NCBI GenBank assembly: GCA_945861305.1
Contig: CAMATW010000032.1
Coordinates: forward strand, 1-29,368
DNA from: Bordetella parapertussis
GTDB lineage: Bacteria; Pseudomonadota; Gammaproteobacteria; Burkholderiales; Burkholderiaceae_C
Direction: 5' to 3'
Length of the DNA stretch: 29,368 nt
Positions 7,060 to 16,124 of this stretch are shown piece after piece; position 1 is the stretch's first letter, and each line of letters opens with the position of its first letter. The translations under genes and the position numbers were made by a program. Below the pieces are notes generated by a model. The model did no database searches, was not told where the DNA came from, and saw only the letters and a list, made by a program, of their open reading frames with translations.

Positions 7060-7953
7060 TTAGTAGGTTTTAGGCGCCGACAGTTCTGCAAAAAGCTCGG
7101 TGTAAATTTTGTATCGCCCTGGGTCTATGAATTGTTCAAGCAAAGCTTGGCGCACTCCGCAATCAGGTTCATGCACATGGCTGCAGTTGTGGAATTTGCA
7201 GTGATCTGCATGGACGGCAATATCAGGCATACAAGATGCCAATGCATTTGGGGCTATATGGTGTAGACCAAATGCTTGAAAGCCCGGCGAATCCATCAAT
7301 GCTGTTTTTTTGGTTGCATCTACCCAATACCAAGTGGTGGAGGTGGTAGTGTGTTTGCCCGACTGTAAAGCTTGAGAAATGATATTTGTCGCTGCGTTGG
7401 CATCGGGCACCAAGCGGTTGATCAGCGTGCTTTTGCCAGCACCCGAGGGGCCAAGCACCAAGGTGACGCGGTTGGCAAGTTCGCTGTTTAGGGCGCTCAG
7501 ATCTTGCTCAAGTTTTTTCAGGCTCAGGGGCAACACCAGACAGCCGAGTTCTTGGTAGGGCAGGAGTTTTTGCCAAGCTCTCGCAAACGCATCGCCCAAG
7601 TCTTGCTTATTCAAACCAATCAAAGCGCGGATGCCCTCATGGCGAGCAGCAATCAGGGCTCGCGACAATTGGCTTTGTGAAAAATCGGGCTCTGCTGCAA
7701 CGAGTACCAATACTTGGTCGATATTGGCCGCAAATGATTTGGTTCGAATTTCATCTTGGCGGTAGAAGATGTTTTTTCGGGTTTCGATGGATTCGATGCT
7801 GCCGCCATCTTCGCTGGCGCTCCACTGCACATGGTCGCCGACCACCGCGTGGTTTTTTTTACCGCGGGGGTGGCAAATACGGCGTTCACCCTTTTCATCT
7901 TCCACCCAGACATGGCGACCATGGCTGGCAACCACCAAGCCTGTGTTGTTCAT
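7060..7953 (-). CDS. rsgA: Small ribosomal subunit biogenesis GTPase RsgA
   Basis: RsgA is a circularly permuted GTPase that acts late in 30S maturation and releases RbfA. The 297-residue protein has the expected order: an N-terminal OB fold, then G4 (NKQD, 115-118), G1 (GPSGAGKST, 168-176) and G3 (DSPG, 221-224). A C-terminal zinc finger follows, with the spacing C-x4-C-x-H-x5-C (Cys252, Cys257, His259, Cys265). G4 preceding G1 is the defining permutation. The ATG overlaps the stop of the upstream M48 gene by 4 bases, so the two are translationally coupled. The stop lies 5 bases from the convergent CobD-like gene. Confidence 0.96.
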   Translation of the reverse strand: MNNTGLVVASHGRHVWVEDEKGERRICHPRGKKNHAVVGDHVQWSASEDGGSIESIETRKNIFYRQDEIRTKSFAANIDQVLVLVAAEPDFSQSQLSRALIAARHEGIRALIGLNKQDLGDAFARAWQKLLPYQELGCLVLPLSLKKLEQDLSALNSELANRVTLVLGPSGAGKSTLINRLVPDANAATNIISQALQSGKHTTTSTTWYWVDATKKTALMDSPGFQAFGLHHIAPNALASCMPDIAVHADHCKFHNCSHVHEPDCGVRQALLEQFIDPGRYKIYTELFAELSAPKTY

Positions 7954-9206
7954 GCAGTCAGCCGCGCAAGCCGTTGAGCAGCAGGGGGGTGGGAGTGGTA
8001 AAAAGCCACATAAAGCGGATCGGGGGTTAGCGTAGACGCATTGTCTTGGTAGAGCTTGAGAAGCGCTTGGCGCAAGTCAGCGCCATTGGCGTATTTGCAA
8101 GCAAAGGCATCTGCTTCAAACTCATGCTGACGTGAGCGGGCTGAGTGCCAAGGCGTGGTGACAAAAGTGATGAGCGGCACGAACAACATGAACAGCAGTA
8201 GTGCGATTGCATCGTTGGCGCTAGCTAGGTGCGGTTGAATGCCTAAGCCCTCAAAAAACCAAGTCTGGGTGCTGAGCCAACCCAAGCCAGCAAGACCCAC
8301 CAAAGTGAAAGCAAAACTGCTGAGCAAAGATTTTGGAATGTGTTTGAGCTTTGCATGTCCCAATTCGTGGGCCAGCACCGCTTCCATTTCATCGGGACTC
8401 AGTTGCTTGAGCAACGTGTCAAAAAACACCACACGTTTTTGTTTGCCTAGGCCAGTGAAGAACGCATTTGAATGGGCCGAGCGACGGCTGCCATCCATGA
8501 CAAAAAAACCGTTCGCTTGAAAACCCGTACGGTGCATCAAGGCAATGACACGGTCTTTCAGGGTCACATCCTCCAGTGGCTGAAACTTATTGAACAAGGG
8601 CATGATGAAGCTGGGCGCCAGCCACATGACAAACAACTGGTAAAAAACCAAAACACCCCAAGAGATCATCCACCACCATGTGCCGCCGGATTGCATCAAA
8701 TACAGCACCAACCACAGCAAGGGCAAACCCAATGCGGCGCCCAATAAAACACCTTTGAGCATGTCGCTTAACCACAGCCCCAAGGTCATGCGATTGAAAC
8801 CAAACGATTGTTCGATGTGAAAGGTTTGCACATACGACAGGGGCAAACTGACCACAGCGCTGATGAGTGTGAAACTCACCACCAAGCAGATTTGTTGCCA
8901 CATGCCAGGACCGATGAGGTTGAGCAAAACTTGGTCCAGCAATCCTAAGCCGCCGAGTAAGGTCCACATCACCAACACGGCTGTGTCAAGTGCCAAGTCC
9001 AAATGACCTAAGCGCAATTTCGCGATGGTGTAATCAGCGGCTTTTTGGTGAGCTGCAGCATCAATGACAGAGGCGAATGCATCGGGAACTTTGGCACGGT
9101 GCAGCGCTACGTGACGCATTTGACGATTAGCAAGCCAAAACTTTATGAGCAGGTTGAGCACCAGCAAGCTGGAAAAAAAGAAAGTAAAGGTTAGAGAGGT
9201 AATCAT
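7950..9206 (-). CDS. M48-family membrane metalloprotease (Ste24/CAAX-protease-like)
   Basis: This 418-residue integral membrane zinc protease is related to Ste24p. The catalytic motif HELGH, within [14 protein letters not shown] at about residue 275, supplies two zinc-binding His residues and the catalytic Glu. The third ligand is the Glu in [10 protein letters not shown] near residue 365. Long hydrophobic helices flank both: an N-terminal [20 protein letters not shown], several between 90 and 210, and two after the HExxH helix. Bacterial members act in membrane protein quality control. Their true substrate is unknown, since bacteria lack CAAX prenylation. I chose ATG 9206 over the adjacent GTG 9209. 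The orn start is only 27 bases away on the other strand. Confidence 0.9.
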   Translation of the reverse strand: MITSLTFTFFFSSLLVLNLLIKFWLANRQMRHVALHRAKVPDAFASVIDAAAHQKAADYTIAKLRLGHLDLALDTAVLVMWTLLGGLGLLDQVLLNLIGPGMWQQICLVVSFTLISAVVSLPLSYVQTFHIEQSFGFNRMTLGLWLSDMLKGVLLGAALGLPLLWLVLYLMQSGGTWWWMISWGVLVFYQLFVMWLAPSFIMPLFNKFQPLEDVTLKDRVIALMHRTGFQANGFFVMDGSRRSAHSNAFFTGLGKQKRVVFFDTLLKQLSPDEMEAVLAHELGHAKLKHIPKSLLSSFAFTLVGLAGLGWLSTQTWFFEGLGIQPHLASANDAIALLLFMLFVPLITFVTTPWHSARSRQHEFEADAFACKYANGADLRQALLKLYQDNASTLTPDPLYVAFYHSHPPAAQRLARLTA

Positions 9207-9233
9207 CACTTTAGTTTAGAGGACAATGGTCGC

Positions 9234-9827
9234 ATGAACATGACCGTACCGAATAGCCCTGCTGCCACCGAAAATACTGTGTTGTCCAAATCGGATGAAA
9301 ACCTTGTCTGGTTGGATTGCGAGATGTCTGGACTTGATCCCGAAAAAGACAAGCTGCTGGAAATTGCAGTGGTGGTGACGGGGCCGCATCTGACGCCGCG
9401 CAAAGAAAGCCACGTGTGGGTGCTCCACCAATCCGACGCTGTCCTCAATGGAATGGATGCTTGGAACAAAGGGACGCACGGCAAAAGCGGTTTGATTGAC
9501 AAAGTCAAAGCCTCCACCTTGGATGAAGAGCAAGTGCAAGAGCAACTCATTGCATTTATGAAGCAGTATGTTTCAAAAGGTGTGTCGCCTATGTGCGGCA
9601 ACACCATCAGCCAAGACAGGCGTTTTTTGGTCAAGTACATGCCTAAATTCGAAGCTTGGTTTCACTATCGGAATTTGGATGTCAGCACTCTCAAAGAACT
9701 TTCCAAACGATGGAAACCTGAAGTGTATGCCTCGTTCAAGAAGCAACAAAGCCATACGGCCTTGGCCGATGTGCACGAATCGATTGACGAACTGGTGCAT
9801 TACCGCGAGCATTTTTTGAAGCTTTAA
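9234..9827 (+). CDS. orn: Oligoribonuclease
   Basis: Orn is a DEDDh 3'-5' exonuclease that degrades the last RNA dinucleotides, including pGpG from c-di-GMP turnover. Visible catalytic residues are Asp28 and Glu30 in [16 protein letters not shown], Asp128 in ISQDRRF, and His174/Asp179 in [15 protein letters not shown]. The 197-residue protein is slightly longer than the E. coli enzyme because of an N-terminal extension of about 18 residues before [10 protein letters not shown]. The ATG at 9234 follows AGAGGA (9218-9223) at a usable distance; the in-frame ATG 9240 is an alternative. Its neighbour is the divergent M48 protease gene. Confidence 0.96.
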   Translation: MNMTVPNSPAATENTVLSKSDENLVWLDCEMSGLDPEKDKLLEIAVVVTGPHLTPRKESHVWVLHQSDAVLNGMDAWNKGTHGKSGLIDKVKASTLDEEQVQEQLIAFMKQYVSKGVSPMCGNTISQDRRFLVKYMPKFEAWFHYRNLDVSTLKELSKRWKPEVYASFKKQQSHTALADVHESIDELVHYREHFLKL

Positions 9828-9859
9828 AAATATTTCTCAGGGTAGACCCTAATCCGTGC

Positions 9860-9865
9860 TACAAT
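9860..9865 (+). promoter_or_regulatory. -10 box of the rhlE-like helicase gene
   Basis: TACAAT in the 198-base gap between orn and the helicase gene is a good -10 hexamer. The sequence 17 bases upstream is a poor -35. Transcription would start near 9872 and give a leader of about 150 bases. Confidence 0.5.
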
Positions 9866-9875
9866 ACCCGATGTT

Positions 9876-10018
9876 GGGTCATTGACCCGCTTGCTACATC
9901 TGCCTCACACCTTGGGTTCATAGAGTTGAACCACTCCAACATTCATTTATTGGCTTGCTTTGTTTGAAGGTTGATGTTTTTCCAACCTTTGAACGGAGCG
10001 CCCGCCGTTAGGCAGGGC
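9876..10018 (+). promoter_or_regulatory. Structured 5' leader of the DEAD-box helicase gene
   Basis: Three hairpins can be drawn. GGGTC/GACCC (9876-9880 with 9884-9888) forms around ATT. A long stem is centred on AAGGTTG/CAACCTT (9967-9973 with 9983-9989) and extends to 9963/9993 with wobble pairs. GCCCGCC (10000-10006) pairs with GGCAGGGC (10011-10018) around GTTA with one bulged base. The last stem holds the only Shine-Dalgarno-like purine run near the ATG at 10026. Helicase or cold-dependent opening would be a natural control, but this is inference. Confidence 0.5.
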
Positions 10019-10025
10019 TTTATCT

Positions 10026-11531
10026 ATGACTGATCTGAATTCCCACACCTTAGTTGACGTTGTTCTTGACACAACCGACGACTCCTCGATCGCAACAACA
10101 GTTACACCCCCGAAAGCCAACGCTGTTGATGGTTCTGGCTTTGTCGAAATGGGGCTTGCCCCCGAATTGCTCGCCGCATTGCGCGACTTGTCGTTCACCC
10201 AACCTACCCCAGTACAAGTTCGTGCCATCCCTTTGGCTCTGCAAGACAACGCCGACAAACCGGCCAACGATTTGCTGGTCTCCAGTCAAACTGGCAGCGG
10301 TAAAACGGCAGCGTTTTTGCTGCCTGTCATGCACACTTTGTTGCAACAACAAAAGCAGGCAGAAAAGGCCGAAAACAAGGCTTGGGCTGAAAAGGTTGCC
10401 CAAGCTGTTGAGCGTGGCGAGGAAGCCCCTAAAAAGCCACGTCGCAAAAATCCCACCGACACCCGCCATGTCAAACCTGCCAACCCCGGTGCTTTGATTT
10501 TGTGTCCCACCCGCGAGTTAGCCCAGCAAGTGGCCAAAGATGCCATTGATTTGGTGCGCCATTGCAAAGGATTGCGTATCGCTTGTGTGGTGGGTGGCAT
10601 GCCTTACCCTTTGCAAATTGCCCGTTTGCACAATGCAGACTTGGTTGTTGCCACACCTGGGCGTTTGCTTGACCTGCAGCGCTCCAAACAATTGCATCTA
10701 GACAAAGTGCAGTTCTTGGTCGTCGATGAAGCCGACCGCATGCTCGATTTGGGCTTTGCCGAAGATTTGGCTGAGGTTCACAAACTCACCGAAAAACGTC
10801 GCCAAACCATGATGTTCAGCGCAACATTTGCGCCTCGCATTCAGCAGTTGGCGGCTCGCATCATGCGAACCCCCCAGCGCTTGCAAGTTGACTCACCCCA
10901 AGAAGCGCATGCCAATATCAAGCAAGTGCTGTTTTGGGCTGATAACCAACAGCACAAGCGCAAGTTGCTTGACCATTGGTTACGTGACACCACCATTGAC
11001 CAAGCCATTGTGTTTGCATCTACTCAAATTGAATGCGATGCTTTGACTGAAGATCTTCAACAGGTAGGTTTTTCTGCCGTTGCTTTGCATGGCGCTTTAA
11101 GCCAAGGTTTACGTAACCGTCGCTTGCAGGCCTTGCGCGATGGTCGAGTGCAAATTTTGGTGGCTACCGACGTTGCGGCCCGCGGCATTGATGTGCCCAG
11201 CATCAGCCATGTGTTCAATTTTGGCTTGCCCATGAAGCAAGAAGACTATGTTCACCGCATCGGTCGCACAGGTCGTGCCGGGCGTGATGGCTTGGCCGTG
11301 ACTTTTGCCGAATGGCGTGACCGTCGCAAGATTTTGGATATTGAACATTTCACACAGCAGCCATTACGCGCTGACATGATCCCTGGCTTGGAGCCCACCC
11401 AGCGCGCACCTCGCGCACCCAGTGGTGCTGAGCCCAAGCGCTTTGGCAAGCCTTCAGGTGGTCGCTCTTACGCAGGCGCCGCTGCCAAGCGCGGTTCTGG
11501 CTTTAAACCACGCGGCCCAGCCCGCGGTTGA
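10026..11531 (+). CDS. RhlE-type DEAD-box ATP-dependent RNA helicase
   Basis: This is an RNA-unwinding ATPase active in ribosome assembly and RNA decay. The 501-residue protein shows a Q-motif region (FTQPTPVQVRAIP, 57-69), motif I SSQTGSGKT (86-94), motif Ia PTRELAQQ, VATPGRLLDL, motif II DEAD (234-237) and motif III SAT (265-267). The second RecA domain carries ATDVAARGIDV and HRIGRTGRAGRDG. A charged insert of about 45 residues (108-152, rich in Lys, Glu and Ala) separates motifs I and Ia and would protrude from the first RecA domain. The C-terminus is a basic Gly/Arg/Pro-rich tail typical of RNA-binding helicase tails. It is probably monocistronic. RhlE is the closest subgroup I recognise; the exact paralogue name is uncertain. 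Confidence 0.92.
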   Translation: MTDLNSHTLVDVVLDTTDDSSIATTVTPPKANAVDGSGFVEMGLAPELLAALRDLSFTQPTPVQVRAIPLALQDNADKPANDLLVSSQTGSGKTAAFLLPVMHTLLQQQKQAEKAENKAWAEKVAQAVERGEEAPKKPRRKNPTDTRHVKPANPGALILCPTRELAQQVAKDAIDLVRHCKGLRIACVVGGMPYPLQIARLHNADLVVATPGRLLDLQRSKQLHLDKVQFLVVDEADRMLDLGFAEDLAEVHKLTEKRRQTMMFSATFAPRIQQLAARIMRTPQRLQVDSPQEAHANIKQVLFWADNQQHKRKLLDHWLRDTTIDQAIVFASTQIECDALTEDLQQVGFSAVALHGALSQGLRNRRLQALRDGRVQILVATDVAARGIDVPSISHVFNFGLPMKQEDYVHRIGRTGRAGRDGLAVTFAEWRDRRKILDIEHFTQQPLRADMIPGLEPTQRAPRAPSGAEPKRFGKPSGGRSYAGAAAKRGSGFKPRGPARG

Positions 11532-11545
11532 AATAGCTTTGGGGC

Positions 11546-12730
11546 CTATCGCTCGTTGAGTGATGTCCCTAAAGTTTTGATCACTGGTTTTAACAAATAG
11601 GTAAGCAAGTTGCGCGTACCTGTGCGTATGTCTATGCTAGCTGTCATCCCTGGTTTGATTTCCATCGATGTGACCTTGGGATTCTCTTGGTCTTTCGCTA
11701 TTCGGATATTGACCTTGTAATACACACTGGGTTGACCATTGGGTGTGTTGACCAATGAACCTTGTGCATTATTGTCAGACAGTGTGTCGGGACTGATATC
11801 GATCAACTCTCCTTTCAGATTACCGTAAATGCTGTAGTCATATGCGTCAAGCGTGATGAAGACAATTTGCCCTTTAACCAACTGACCAATGTCGGATGGA
11901 GTTACTTTGGCCTCTAGTAGCAAAGCGTCACCCACAGGCGCTATTTGCATGAGCTCGTCGCCAGGCCTTAGCACTCCACCCAGTGTATGGATTTTCAAGG
12001 TCTTCACTATGCCATCCATGGGGGCCATGATGTCGGTATGTGACAACAAGTTTTCAGCACCGTTGAGTTTTTGGTTTTGGCTAGATAATTCATCCTCAAT
12101 TCGTGTTAACTCGGTACGGGTGTCTTGTAAATATTTGTTTTTTGTAGCGGCTATACGCCCTTCAATTTCAGTGACTTGGCGTTTGGCACGCAAAACATCA
12201 AGCTCGCTGACATCTCCACTTTTAAACAAGTTGTCGTTCATACGCTTTTCTTGTAAGGCCATGGCCAAAGCATCTTGCATGGTGCGCAACTCTTCATCAA
12301 GCGAGCGCTTTCGCTGCATGTAAAGGCCTTGCTGGGCAGACACAAACTCTGGATAGCGCTTGAACTCAGCTCCAAATTGAGGAGTTTCAAAATGCACCTC
12401 GGCTTTGGCGCGTAACAAAGATGCCTTGAGCGACATCATTCGAGAGCGCGTCTCTTCTAGGTTGGCCTGAACCCGTTCTTTTTCGAGCACAGCCAGTAAC
12501 TGCCCACTGGTGACGGTGTCGCCCTCTTTAACTGCGAGTTCTTTCAAAATGCCACCATCGGCGGTTTGTACCAATTGGGTTCTGGCGCTCAAAATGACCT
12601 GACCCGTGGTGTGTACCGTTTGGTCAATTTCAAAGTAGCCTGCCCAAGCAATAAACCCACCCAAGCAGGCGCATAGAAGCAGTATTAATCGGCCACTGCG
12701 CTTATCCTCGTATACGTAGTCGTCGCTCAT
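11546..12730 (-). CDS. Type I secretion periplasmic adaptor (HlyD family)
   Basis: This 394-residue membrane-fusion protein should link the inner-membrane ABC transporter to the TolC-like channel. A short cytoplasmic N-terminus (MSDDYVYEDKRS) precedes one membrane helix (GRLILLLCACLGGFIAWAGYF, broken here as GRLILLLCACLGG and FIAWAGYF). Next come the first biotinyl-lipoyl half (LVQTADGGILKELAVKEGDT), a long alpha-hairpin coiled coil (about 110-230) and the second half (APMDGIVKTLKIHTLGGVLRP). The C-terminal MEIKPGMTASIDIRTG segment is the HlyD-family beta-barrel signature, followed by LLTYLLKP. The ATG overlaps the ABC gene stop by 4 bases, making it the third gene of the operon. Confidence 0.9.
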   Translation of the reverse strand: MSDDYVYEDKRSGRLILLLCACLGGFIAWAGYFEIDQTVHTTGQVILSARTQLVQTADGGILKELAVKEGDTVTSGQLLAVLEKERVQANLEETRSRMMSLKASLLRAKAEVHFETPQFGAEFKRYPEFVSAQQGLYMQRKRSLDEELRTMQDALAMALQEKRMNDNLFKSGDVSELDVLRAKRQVTEIEGRIAATKNKYLQDTRTELTRIEDELSSQNQKLNGAENLLSHTDIMAPMDGIVKTLKIHTLGGVLRPGDELMQIAPVGDALLLEAKVTPSDIGQLVKGQIVFITLDAYDYSIYGNLKGELIDISPDTLSDNNAQGSLVNTPNGQPSVYYKVNIRIAKDQENPKVTSMEIKPGMTASIDIRTGTRNLLTYLLKPVIKTLGTSLNER

Positions 12731-14859
12731 GCTGTTTTTGCGGTAGTGCGAATAGGTGTGACAGGATTTGGATTTTGCAAACGTTCCAACACTTTGTCTT
12801 TGGGGCCATCCAACACAATTTCATGGTTTGCCACCACAATTAATCTATCTACTAAGGTAAGAAGTTCGTGTTTGTGGGTGGTCATGACCAAGGTGTCTGT
12901 GGGTCGTAAGGTTTGCGATAACGCTTGGATAAGTTTCTGTTCGGTTTGCCTGTCCATTGAAGAGGTGGGTTCATCGAGAAGCCAAATTTTGGGGCTTCGC
13001 AAAAAAACACGGGTGAGATGAACCAATTGGCGCTGACCTGCAGACAACCCCATACCCCCCTCAGAGATCGGCAGTTGCAAGCCTTTAGGGTGTACTTTGA
13101 TAACCAATTGAAGCAAACCTGTTTTCTCTGCTGCCGCCAGCAATGTGTCGTCACCTGGGTCTAACAGGCCCAGGATGAGGTTCTCCCGCAAGGTGCCAGC
13201 AAATAGGCGACCTTCTTGCGCTAAGAACCCCATGTTCTCAGACAACAGGGGTTTGTTCAGTTGGGTGATGTCCATGTGGTCAAGCAACACTCTTCCTTCT
13301 TGTGGCTTGTACATGCCAGACAGCAATCTAAGTAAAGTGGTTTTGCCTGAACCAATGGGGCCGATGATGCCAATTTTTTCACCTGCTTGAATTTGCAGTT
13401 TATTGACTTGCAACGCTTTTTGGGCATTACCTTGATAAGCTGTACTGACTTTTTCTACCAAGTATGAACCTTGAACAGTCTCAGGCATGAGAGGATGTTC
13501 ATGGCCATGGTGGTCGTCTTCCAATTTCCACATGCGGTCCAAACCTTGTAAGGCTGCTTTAACATGACCCCACTGCAAAAGTAAGGATGGCAACATGCTC
13601 ACAGGCGTCAAAATGCGGCCAGCCAAGATGGAGCAAGCAATCAAGCCCCCTATGGTGGTCATGCCCGCAGACACCAACAATGCGCCTAGGGCCACAATCA
13701 GGATATAGGCGACTTGTTGAAGAGTAGCCGTGGTGTGTTGGTTCCTCTCGGTGATATGTCGCAAAGTGATTTCATGGTTTCGGGACTCATCTGCGGCGCC
13801 CATCCAACGGCTGAGCATTCGCCACCCGCCTTGTCCAGACTTGATGGTTTCTGCTCCTTCAATGGTTTCAACCAAGATGCCGGTTTTAAAGTTGCTTAGG
13901 TGTGTGGCGCTACTGGCCAATTTTTCGATGCGTTTGCGATGCCAGATGCCACTGAAGAATGCCAGCAAAAAAAACAAAATGGGAATTGCGGTAAGAACAG
14001 GATGACCCACAAAACCAATCAGTACCAAAAAGATGACTACAAAAGGTGCATCCACCATCAAGTGGGTGGTGGCAGTGGTGAGAAAACTGCGCACAGTTTG
14101 ATAGGCACTCATTTGGGCCGCCAAACTACCCACACTTGAAGGCATTTGGTCGAGCCGGATCGACAGCAAGCGCATGAACACCTTGCGCGATAACTGCTGA
14201 TCTACCGAATCAATGAGTACATCGTAAAGCGATGATCTTGCGTGTTTCATCAAGTATTCCACCGCCAGTGCCATCAACACACCCAACGTCAGTACCGTTA
14301 AAGTTTGCGTGGCATTGGTGGGAATGACACGGTTGTAGATTTGCATACTGTAGAGCGAGGTGCCCAACACCAAAATATTGATGGCCATGGTTGCCAACAT
14401 GATTTCAAACAAGCGCGTAGGGTGTGAGAACAACTGCTGTTTGATGAGGCTGTAGACGGGACTGGTGGAGGAATCAAAAGGCTGTAACAAAGACAGCTTG
14501 ACCAAATGTGTTTTCTTTTGGATAGGCCTATCGCTGGTGGATTCAGCAAACTTTTGCTGTTCTTCCACCCAAGTCTCAATGATCCATTTCCCATGCGCGT
14601 TTTGTCCGCGAACCACGAACCATCCCACCAAAGGGTTATGCGCCAACAAAGGCATATTGGCAGGATCGGGTTTACGAAACCAGCGTGGTTGAGGCACATT
14701 CAAAACACGACCAAGAGCATTGATGGCCTGTTTCACACTCCGTGGCTTGCGTTGCTTGACATCAGCGACGGCTTGCAATAAGGCTGAGCGGTCTATGGGG
14801 TTTTGTTGCAGTTGCGCAATGCGAACCATGCAGGCCGGTAATGAAGCGAGTGTGCTCAT
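12727..14859 (-). CDS. Type I secretion ABC transporter with degenerate C39-like domain
   Basis: This 710-residue half-transporter exports protein substrates in one step. The N-terminal region of about 130 residues resembles the C39 peptidase fold, but no Cys sits where the catalytic one should be. It is therefore probably a non-cleaving substrate-docking domain, as in HlyB and LapB. A six-helix ABC membrane domain follows (about 135-430). The nucleotide-binding domain has Walker A GPIGSGKTTLL (near 500), signature LSAGQRQ (near 603, a variant of LSGGQ), Walker B IWLLDEPTSSMD (near 623) and an H-loop (MTTHKHE). I chose ATG 14859 because it forms an ATGA overlap with the TolC-like stop; GTG- or ATG-like starts farther upstream lie inside that gene. 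Confidence 0.92.
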   Translation of the reverse strand: MSTLASLPACMVRIAQLQQNPIDRSALLQAVADVKQRKPRSVKQAINALGRVLNVPQPRWFRKPDPANMPLLAHNPLVGWFVVRGQNAHGKWIIETWVEEQQKFAESTSDRPIQKKTHLVKLSLLQPFDSSTSPVYSLIKQQLFSHPTRLFEIMLATMAINILVLGTSLYSMQIYNRVIPTNATQTLTVLTLGVLMALAVEYLMKHARSSLYDVLIDSVDQQLSRKVFMRLLSIRLDQMPSSVGSLAAQMSAYQTVRSFLTTATTHLMVDAPFVVIFLVLIGFVGHPVLTAIPILFFLLAFFSGIWHRKRIEKLASSATHLSNFKTGILVETIEGAETIKSGQGGWRMLSRWMGAADESRNHEITLRHITERNQHTTATLQQVAYILIVALGALLVSAGMTTIGGLIACSILAGRILTPVSMLPSLLLQWGHVKAALQGLDRMWKLEDDHHGHEHPLMPETVQGSYLVEKVSTAYQGNAQKALQVNKLQIQAGEKIGIIGPIGSGKTTLLRLLSGMYKPQEGRVLLDHMDITQLNKPLLSENMGFLAQEGRLFAGTLRENLILGLLDPGDDTLLAAAEKTGLLQLVIKVHPKGLQLPISEGGMGLSAGQRQLVHLTRVFLRSPKIWLLDEPTSSMDRQTEQKLIQALSQTLRPTDTLVMTTHKHELLTLVDRLIVVANHEIVLDGPKDKVLERLQNPNPVTPIRTTAKTA

Positions 14860-16124
14860 GGTTTGGAATTGACGGGTGAGTAGTTGTCGCTCGTCAAAAT
14901 ATGCAGGTGCCAACTGGTTTGCAGTTCTGCCCCGCGCACCTCAGCCAATTGCATTTCGTTTTGAGCCACATCTTTGGCTACGGTCATCAAGTCAAGCCAA
15001 GTCTTTCGCCCTGCATTGAACTGTCGCTCAAAGGACTCCAGTACTGCCATCGAGGACTGCAATGCCCCTTGGATTGCTTGCATTCTTTGTTGCAAGGATC
15101 GAATCACACTCACATCATTGATAACCAGTTCCCGAACAAGTCGTTCTTGCGATTGAATTTCGAATTCACTGGTATCTTCTTGCGATTTGGCGGCGGAGAT
15201 CTGAGTGAAGGAAGACAAGCCGGGCCCGAATTTGCTGCTTACCCCAATGAAGACACGCGTGTGTGCATTGGTATCTGTTGAAAAATAGTTTCCATATTGG
15301 CGTTCTGCGCGTATATAAATATCGGGTTTTAAGGCTGACTCTTTTTCTTGCTTACTAGCGCGAGAAATCACCGCCTGCGCTTTGGCTTTTAATAAATCAG
15401 GCGAATGCAACTGAGCATTGGCCAGCAAGCTTTCAAGCAGCTGCGTATGTTGAATAGGGCCCGTTTTATCCGCTTGCAGTTGCGTGGCGATAAGGGTATT
15501 TCCCGTTAATTCAATCAGTTTATGAATGGCCAATTCAGCCTGCAACTTGGCTGAAAACAGTTCACCCGAGGTTGCATCAAGTCGACCTTGCACGAGTGCG
15601 AGGTCACTTTGGGGGGAGACCCCTTGGGTAATGCGATTTTGAGCTTGCTGCAAAAGTTTTTGGTGAATGACTAAACTTTTCTCGATCGATTGCGCTTTCA
15701 ACTCCGCGCTACTCCAATCAGAATAGGCCTGAACCACTTTGAGCGCAATGTTTCGGCGAGTCTCGCGCACACTGGCTTGGCTGAGTTGCAAATTGGCCTT
15801 GGCTTTGTCTAGTTGGGCCGTGAATTGACCGCCGGTGAAGATGGGTTGGGTGATGCGAACGGTAGCGACGCCATCACTTCCGATATAGCTTGGGTCAGCG
15901 CTGTTTTTTTTAACACTCTCGTAACTGAGTTGTGGGGTCGGGTATCTTTGGTACTCAGCAGTTTCAATGCCGATTTGCGCTGATTTTTCATTAGAAAGTT
16001 GGGCGCGCACAGAAGGGTGTGATTCGATGGCCAGTTGAATCAGTTGCCCCAAATTCAAGGTTTGTGCGGTAACTAAGCTATGCAACAGGCTGAATAAAAC
16101 ACCAATAAAAAACCGAGGGGACAA
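14856..16124 (-). CDS. TolC-family outer-membrane channel of the type I secretion system
   Basis: This outer-membrane efflux protein should form the exit duct. The 422-residue sequence starts with a signal peptide (RFFIGVLFSLLHSLVTA, cleavage likely before QTLNLGQL). It then shows the two OEP repeats: LAIESHPSVRAQLSNEKSAQ opens the first, and ITQPIFTGGQFTAQLDKAK is the typical first beta/coil junction. The second repeat includes LHSPDLLKAKAQAVISRAS and FNAGRKTWLDLMTVAKD. The only credible start is TTG at 16124, and no Shine-Dalgarno sequence is visible. No in-frame ATG occurs before the signal peptide. It leads the operon tolC-like, ABC, hlyD-like, facing the AT-rich intergenic region. Confidence 0.9.
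   Translation of the reverse strand: MSPRFFIGVLFSLLHSLVTAQTLNLGQLIQLAIESHPSVRAQLSNEKSAQIGIETAEYQRYPTPQLSYESVKKNSADPSYIGSDGVATVRITQPIFTGGQFTAQLDKAKANLQLSQASVRETRRNIALKVVQAYSDWSSAELKAQSIEKSLVIHQKLLQQAQNRITQGVSPQSDLALVQGRLDATSGELFSAKLQAELAIHKLIELTGNTLIATQLQADKTGPIQHTQLLESLLANAQLHSPDLLKAKAQAVISRASKQEKESALKPDIYIRAERQYGNYFSTDTNAHTRVFIGVSSKFGPGLSSFTQISAAKSQEDTSEFEIQSQERLVRELVINDVSVIRSLQQRMQAIQGALQSSMAVLESFERQFNAGRKTWLDLMTVAKDVAQNEMQLAEVRGAELQTSWHLHILTSDNYSPVNSKP

Noticed and set aside
11889..12323. 144-residue plus-strand open frame opposite the HlyD-like gene
   Set aside because: It is a Ser/Cys-rich antisense reading of the adaptor coiled-coil region, with no Shine-Dalgarno sequence.
11546..16124. 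Drug-efflux tripartite system instead of type I protein secretion
   Set aside because: The ABC protein has a C39-like N-terminal domain and the adaptor has the T1SS HlyD layout, which points to protein export.
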